DNA from: Mikania micrantha
Lineage: Eukaryota > Streptophyta > Magnoliopsida > Asterales > Asteraceae
Assembly (NCBI GenBank): GCA_009363875.1
Contig: CM018692.1
Location: forward strand, 93,028,137 to 93,092,136
DNA: 64,000 nucleotides
Reading direction: 5' to 3'
Shown here piece by piece: positions 60,139 to 64,000 of the stretch. Under the pieces are notes generated by a model. It did no database searches. It was not told where the DNA came from and worked only from the letters and a program-made list of their open reading frames with translations. The position numbers and the translations under genes were made by a program. How positions within the stretch are numbered: position 1 is the first letter of the stretch; every line of letters begins with the position of its first letter.

Positions 60139-60780
60139 ATTGGTATGGCGCCATTTGAAGCTCTTTATGGCAGTAAATGTCGGTCACCTATTTGTTGGAC
60201 CGAAGTCGGCGATTCATAGATTACTGGTCCTGAAATTATCCAGGAAACGACTGACAAGATCCGCCAGATCCGCGACAATCTGTTAGCTGCTCGCAGATGA
60301 CAGAAGAGTTACGCGGATACACGAAGAAAACCTTTAGAGTTTGAAGTGGGAGATATGGTATTACTCAAAGTGTCGCCTTGGAAGGGCGTTGTTCGATTCG
60401 GAAAGAAAGGGAAGCTTGCTCCACGTTATGTTGGCCCTTTTAAGATCCTTGAACGGATCGGGAAGGTTGCTTACAAATTGGAACTTCCTTCTGAACTTAG
60501 TAACGTGCACCCGACGTTTCACGTGTCCAATCTAAGAAAGTACTTAGCTGATCAGGATCTTCAGGTACCATTCGATGACATTCGCATCGATGATACCATG
60601 CATTTTGTTGAAAGACCAGTGGAGATAATGGATCGTGAGGTTAAAAAGCTCAAACGCAGTAGAATTCCAATTGTCAAAGTACGTTGGGAATCGAAGCGGG
60701 GTCCATAGTTCACATGGGAGCGAGAAGATCAGATGAAGCTTAAGTACCCACATTTATTTACTACGGTCACTCCAAGTTGA
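60139..60780 (+). pseudogene. Element C integrase end and chromodomain, right part
   Basis: Continues after the solo LTR with MAPFEALYGSKCRSPICWTE. Stops near 60218 (GDS-stop), 60298 (AARR-stop) and 60706 (KRGP-stop) are visible. The C-terminal block GPFKILERIGKVAYKLELP and chromodomain IPIVKVRWESKRG, FTWEREDQMKLKYPHLF are well kept. The natural end is TGA 60778. Confidence 0.93.
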
Positions 60781-60801
60781 ATTTCGGGACGAAATTCCTT
60801 T

Positions 60802-60814
60802 AACTAAGGGAGAC
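60802..60814 (+). promoter_or_regulatory. Element C polypurine tract
   Basis: AACTAAGGGAGAC before TGTAACATCAC. Confidence 0.82.
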
Positions 60815-62356
60815 TGTAACATCACTGTACTTTCGGTCGTCTGTACATCCGTACGATTGTACTGCTACGATCTGAGATTTATTATTATTAATGATGAATA
60901 CATTATTGGATGATTATCACTGTTGCTGGTATACATGTTTATAACATATTATATGCGTAAACCATGGAGAGTTAGTTGTAACCCAACTAAACAGAACCAG
61001 AGCGTTTATCGCAGTTACATTATACTGATTATGGATTATTGGTTTGGAATGAGAATGGATTTGGGATGGAACTAGGAGTTTGTTATGGTCTGGTTGCTAG
61101 AAGTAGTCAAGGACACATGGTCATGGTTTATCGAAATAGCGGTGGGACGGTGTAGGGGAGGTTGCGATCTACCTCTGCATATGCCTTATACATATGCATA
61201 TTTCGGTCTATCATGGATGTGTCAGTGACTTGGTTTAGTGGGTTTTGGTTTGGGAATGATAATATTAAAGTTAACAAATAATGGGAATTAATTACGCAAA
61301 GTGAGGTTACGAATATTACTTAACGCGAATGTTGATTCAGAAATATTAACTTAATAATGTATTCGCGTGAGTGACGATTCACACGAATATAATTATTAAG
61401 AATAATACACCGAAACGATATTCCATATATTATAAATCAAACCGAAATACGGTACGAGCATCGGATTCGCAAAGGTGACGATCTTTACGAATACGTACGC
61501 GAGTAACGCATTTCGACGAGGTAATTAAATAATATCTAACGATATTAAATTAATCAAGAAAACTAAAAATATTTATTAGGAATCACAACTTAAATTAAAT
61601 TCGAATAGTCGGATAATTTAAATAATGGAATTAATGATAACGAAACGGAATTATTTTACAAGATAATTTAATTGAAACCATTTTCTTTAAAATTATTTTT
61701 ATAAAAATGAAATACTATTTAAACGAGTTATAGTTTAAATATGTTTACGTGGGAAACCGAACATTTTATTACGGTTATCACGATAAAAACGAGACCGGGA
61801 ACGCGATATTAATACGCGATATAAGGAAGAAGGAGCCTTCTTCTTCCTCATATCACCCATTTACTCTCTCTCTCTAAAAACACACACACCATAATCCTCC
61901 ACCTTCTCTTTAGCCTTTTTCACTCGTTTCTTGACGGATTCACGAGATTCCGGCGCCTACGCGTTCGTGAGATCGAGGAGAACAAGGAAGTACAAGAACA
62001 TCTCACGTTTCATCAACGAATCGAGGTAAATCTAAGAACTTATTCACGGTTTTGTTGTAAATCACGAATATATAGTTTATTGTGGTTATAATCGATCTAA
62101 ATCACTTGTAAAACACTTAAACGAGATGATAAGAACACGTAGAAGCCATAGGTAGCCTTGAGGCCGCAGGAAATCGATGTTGATGATGATGAACAGCTCG
62201 AGTTGCAGGTCGGCCGAACCTTTAAAGGTGGCCGAACCATTCCTGCTACTGGCCGAACCCCTGAGTGTGGCCGAACCATGGATGTTGCGAACCTACATCA
62301 TCATCAGAATAGTTAGAGGGCCACGAACCTGTCTAGACCACCGGACCCTCCTCAGC
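60815..62356 (+). mobile_element. Element C 3' LTR, first part
   Basis: Matches 48949-50480 and stops at CCTCAGC, where LTR D begins. The remainder must lie to the right of the window. Confidence 0.94.
61107..61226 (+). other. Candidate structured RNA element, LTR C (3')
   Basis: Same as 49241-49360 except single changes: GCCC of the core reads GCCT (61185 area), and GTTGTG reads GTTGCG, which restores the TTGCG loop of leader C copy 1. Confidence 0.68.
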
Positions 62357-62520
62357 TGTAACATTTGTGCATTTAGTCATGATAGTGTAAACAATGTTAG
62401 AACAGTGTGCGTACATGTTCAGTCAGTCAATGTGAATCATGTGTCATTATGTGCTTGTGTGTTAGAATCTCTATTATTTAACAAGTATGTATTATTTATT
62501 TACAGTCGAGTTCACTAGGC

Positions 62521-62610
62521 AAGAACAGTATTGTGTTATATCGAAACAGTGGTGGGCAGCGAGAGTGAGCCCTATATATATACTGTGTTCGGTATAACAG
62601 GATAGTGTTG
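62521..62610 (+). other. Candidate structured RNA element, LTR D (short form)
   Basis: TGTTATATCGAA pairs with TTCGGTATAACA at all 12 positions with one wobble; outer AACA pairs with TGTT. Core GTGGTGGGC and GCCCTATATATATAC with GGGC facing GCCC across a loop of only about 11 bases, so this copy shows the minimal form. Confidence 0.75.
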
Positions 62611-62988
62611 GTACGTAGTGTTAAGACGAATATTATGACAATTAATTCAACAAGAATCGTAATACGTAAGCGAGACAGAGTATAGTAAGGGTGACGATCC
62701 ATAATGATACGAATGTTGAACTTATAATTATGATTAAACGACTTTAAATAATTAATACGATCGGAAAACGTACGCGATTGCGGGTATACACGTAATTGTG
62801 AATGTTTAACGATCTGGCAACACACGAAGAGTAAAAATAATTATATTAATTATTTTATATTTTTACAATTTTGAAACTCATCATTTTAATGAGTTTAACA
62901 AGTCTTTTATTTTAAAACCGCGTAAAATACGCGTTACGTTCCGGAAACGCGAACCGAGCGACCGAAACGGACCCGAATACCACACGGG

Positions 62989-62997
62989 CTATAAAAG
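62989..62997 (+). promoter_or_regulatory. TATA box of LTR D
   Basis: CTATAAAAG after CACACGGG, with CT-runs 50 bp downstream. Confidence 0.65.
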
Positions 62998-63397
62998 CTC
63001 TAAAGATGGTGATTTTCTCATTTAATACCTCAACAACCATTTCTCTCTCTAAAAATCCCGTAAACCCTCTCTCTCTCTAGAAAACCGAACTTCAAACGCG
63101 CGTATCTTCTTCGTTTCTCGACGGATTTTGGTGTTCTTGGTGTCCACGCGTAGCTCTCGACATCCTCTACACGAAAGTACAAGAAATCAGTGGATTTGTC
63201 CAGCCAAAAACGAGGTATTGAAGCTTGAATAATCACGGGATTAGGGTTTTCAGTCGTGGGCTTGTTTAAACCGATACTTAGCCGGTTCTAGCAAACCACA
63301 TCCATTTTCGAGACCATAGAAACCTTCTCTGATGCTTGTTTAGCTTAGATCGAGGTCTGGATACAAGTGATCGACGATGGTGATGATGATGGTAACA

Positions 63398-63925
63398 GGT
63401 TCGGCGGCCAAACCTTCATTCACAGCCGGCCGAACCCTAATGAGTCTCCACGAACCTGCATGGTTCGTCAACCTTCTGCCGAACCCTTAGGGGGGGGATC
63501 TCACGAACCTGTGCCGAATCATCAAGCCATCACGAACCTTCTCGAGCCATCACCGAACCTTGTGTGCGCCGAACCAGCAACAACTCGGCGAACCATCATC
63601 AGCCGAAGTCTCCATGAAGCGAACCCTAGTTGTCCGAACCTTCTTGCATCCCACGAACCTTCTTTAGTCACGAACCCTAAGGGATGCAACGAACCTTCAA
63701 GCAGATGAACATCTATGCGAACCCTCATCCATTTGAGCTGAACATTATGGAAACCCCGAGCCTTCACCGAACCATTGGAAGTCACCAACGAACCCTGCAT
63801 GGTTCGCTGGTCACGTAACGAACCTGTGTTTTCACAAGGGGACCCAACCTATGGGAACATCTTGACCGAACCTTGTTGAAATTCCTAAGACCCACGAACC
63901 TAGGCTCTTGAACCTAGAAGGTTCG
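63398..63925 (+). repeat. CGAACC cluster in LTR D
   Basis: More than twenty CGAACC copies in about 530 bp (GCCGAACC, ACGAACC, GCGAACC), ending in AGAAGGTTCGCTGCCTA at about 63918, as in A and C. Confidence 0.88.
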
Positions 63926-64000
63926 CTGCCTAAGGTGGCATCTCACATTCCCTTCGGCCCAACCTCAATCTACTCAGCCCAATTCCATTAGTAAAAGGCC

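Larger units (their letters stand above)
48949..62356 (+). mobile_element. Element C: Ty3/gypsy Tekay-type, inserted in F
   Basis: 5' LTR 48949-52606, PBS, 1.5-kb leader, gag-pol (split by a solo LTR), PPT, and the first 1.5 kb of the 3' LTR before insertion D. The shared LTR portion (48949-50480 against 60815-62356) shows only about twenty differences by eye, so C is rather young. The left 5-mer flank is ATTGT; the right flank is outside the window. Confidence 0.93.
62357..64000 (+). mobile_element. Element D LTR, running past the window end
   Basis: Starts TGTAACATTTGTGC directly after the broken C LTR. It is related to LTR A (AGGCAAGAACAGTAT, GTGACGATCCATAA, CAATTTTGAAACTCATCA) but is a distinct family. 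It has the structured element (62521), TATAAAAG-like box (62989), CT-runs, a GAG|GTATTG donor at about 63213, and the CGAACC cluster. Neither its end nor internal region is visible, so it may be a 5' LTR or solo LTR. Confidence 0.88.

Overview
The window looks like intergenic heterochromatin of a flowering plant, probably a dicot. It is almost wholly LTR retrotransposons: Ty3/gypsy chromoviruses of the Tekay/Del type (gag-pol in one frame, C-terminal chromodomain, PBS TGGTATCAGAGC, 2-3.7 kb LTRs) plus one Ty1/copia relic. I find no host gene, rRNA, tRNA or CRISPR array. The species cannot be told from the sequence.

Layout. (1) 1-4453: a near-perfect inverted repeat (arms 1-1260 and 3201-4453) with foldback MITEs; each outer tip carries the end of the copia LTR. 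(2) 4429-7638: a copia element on the minus strand with both LTRs and a large gag-to-integrase deletion. (3) 7925-32728 plus the LTR from 32729: a three-level nest. The decayed gypsy element E is split by element B (8161-29909), and the 5' LTR of B is split by element A (9523-22441). A is complete, with 3,346-bp LTRs and the 5-bp target duplication GGAAG. E also holds a 494-bp hAT-type MITE. (4) 35990-43084: a 2,920-bp LTR-plus-leader unit of element F repeated in tandem, followed by the F coding region to 48948. (5) 48949 onward: element C sits inside the F integrase, a solo F-type LTR (58071-60138) sits inside the C integrase, and a further LTR (D, 62357 to the window end) sits inside the C 3' LTR.

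Every gag-pol frame is broken by stops, frameshifts or insertions, so nothing here is likely to be autonomous. The non-coding parts are the interesting ones. A segment of about 90-120 nt occurs ten times (LTR U3 of A, C and D, and two or three times in the gag leaders of A and C). Its flanks form a 12-17 bp stem whose sequence changes between copies while pairing is kept, around a fixed GGTGGTGGG ... GCCCTATAYATA core. This looks like a conserved structured RNA (or DNA) element. The leader parts of the LTRs of A, C and D are also packed with CGAACC hexamers ending in a fixed opposite-strand GGTTCGCTGCC; the LTR of E has palindromic ATCGATACTA motifs in the same place; the LTRs of B and F carry small GCG-RTA-CGC hairpins. 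Splice-like donor/acceptor pairs bracket or neighbour these regions. Element F has an extra open frame between PBS and gag.

All boundaries, identities and pairings were read by eye; no alignment, folding or database search was run.
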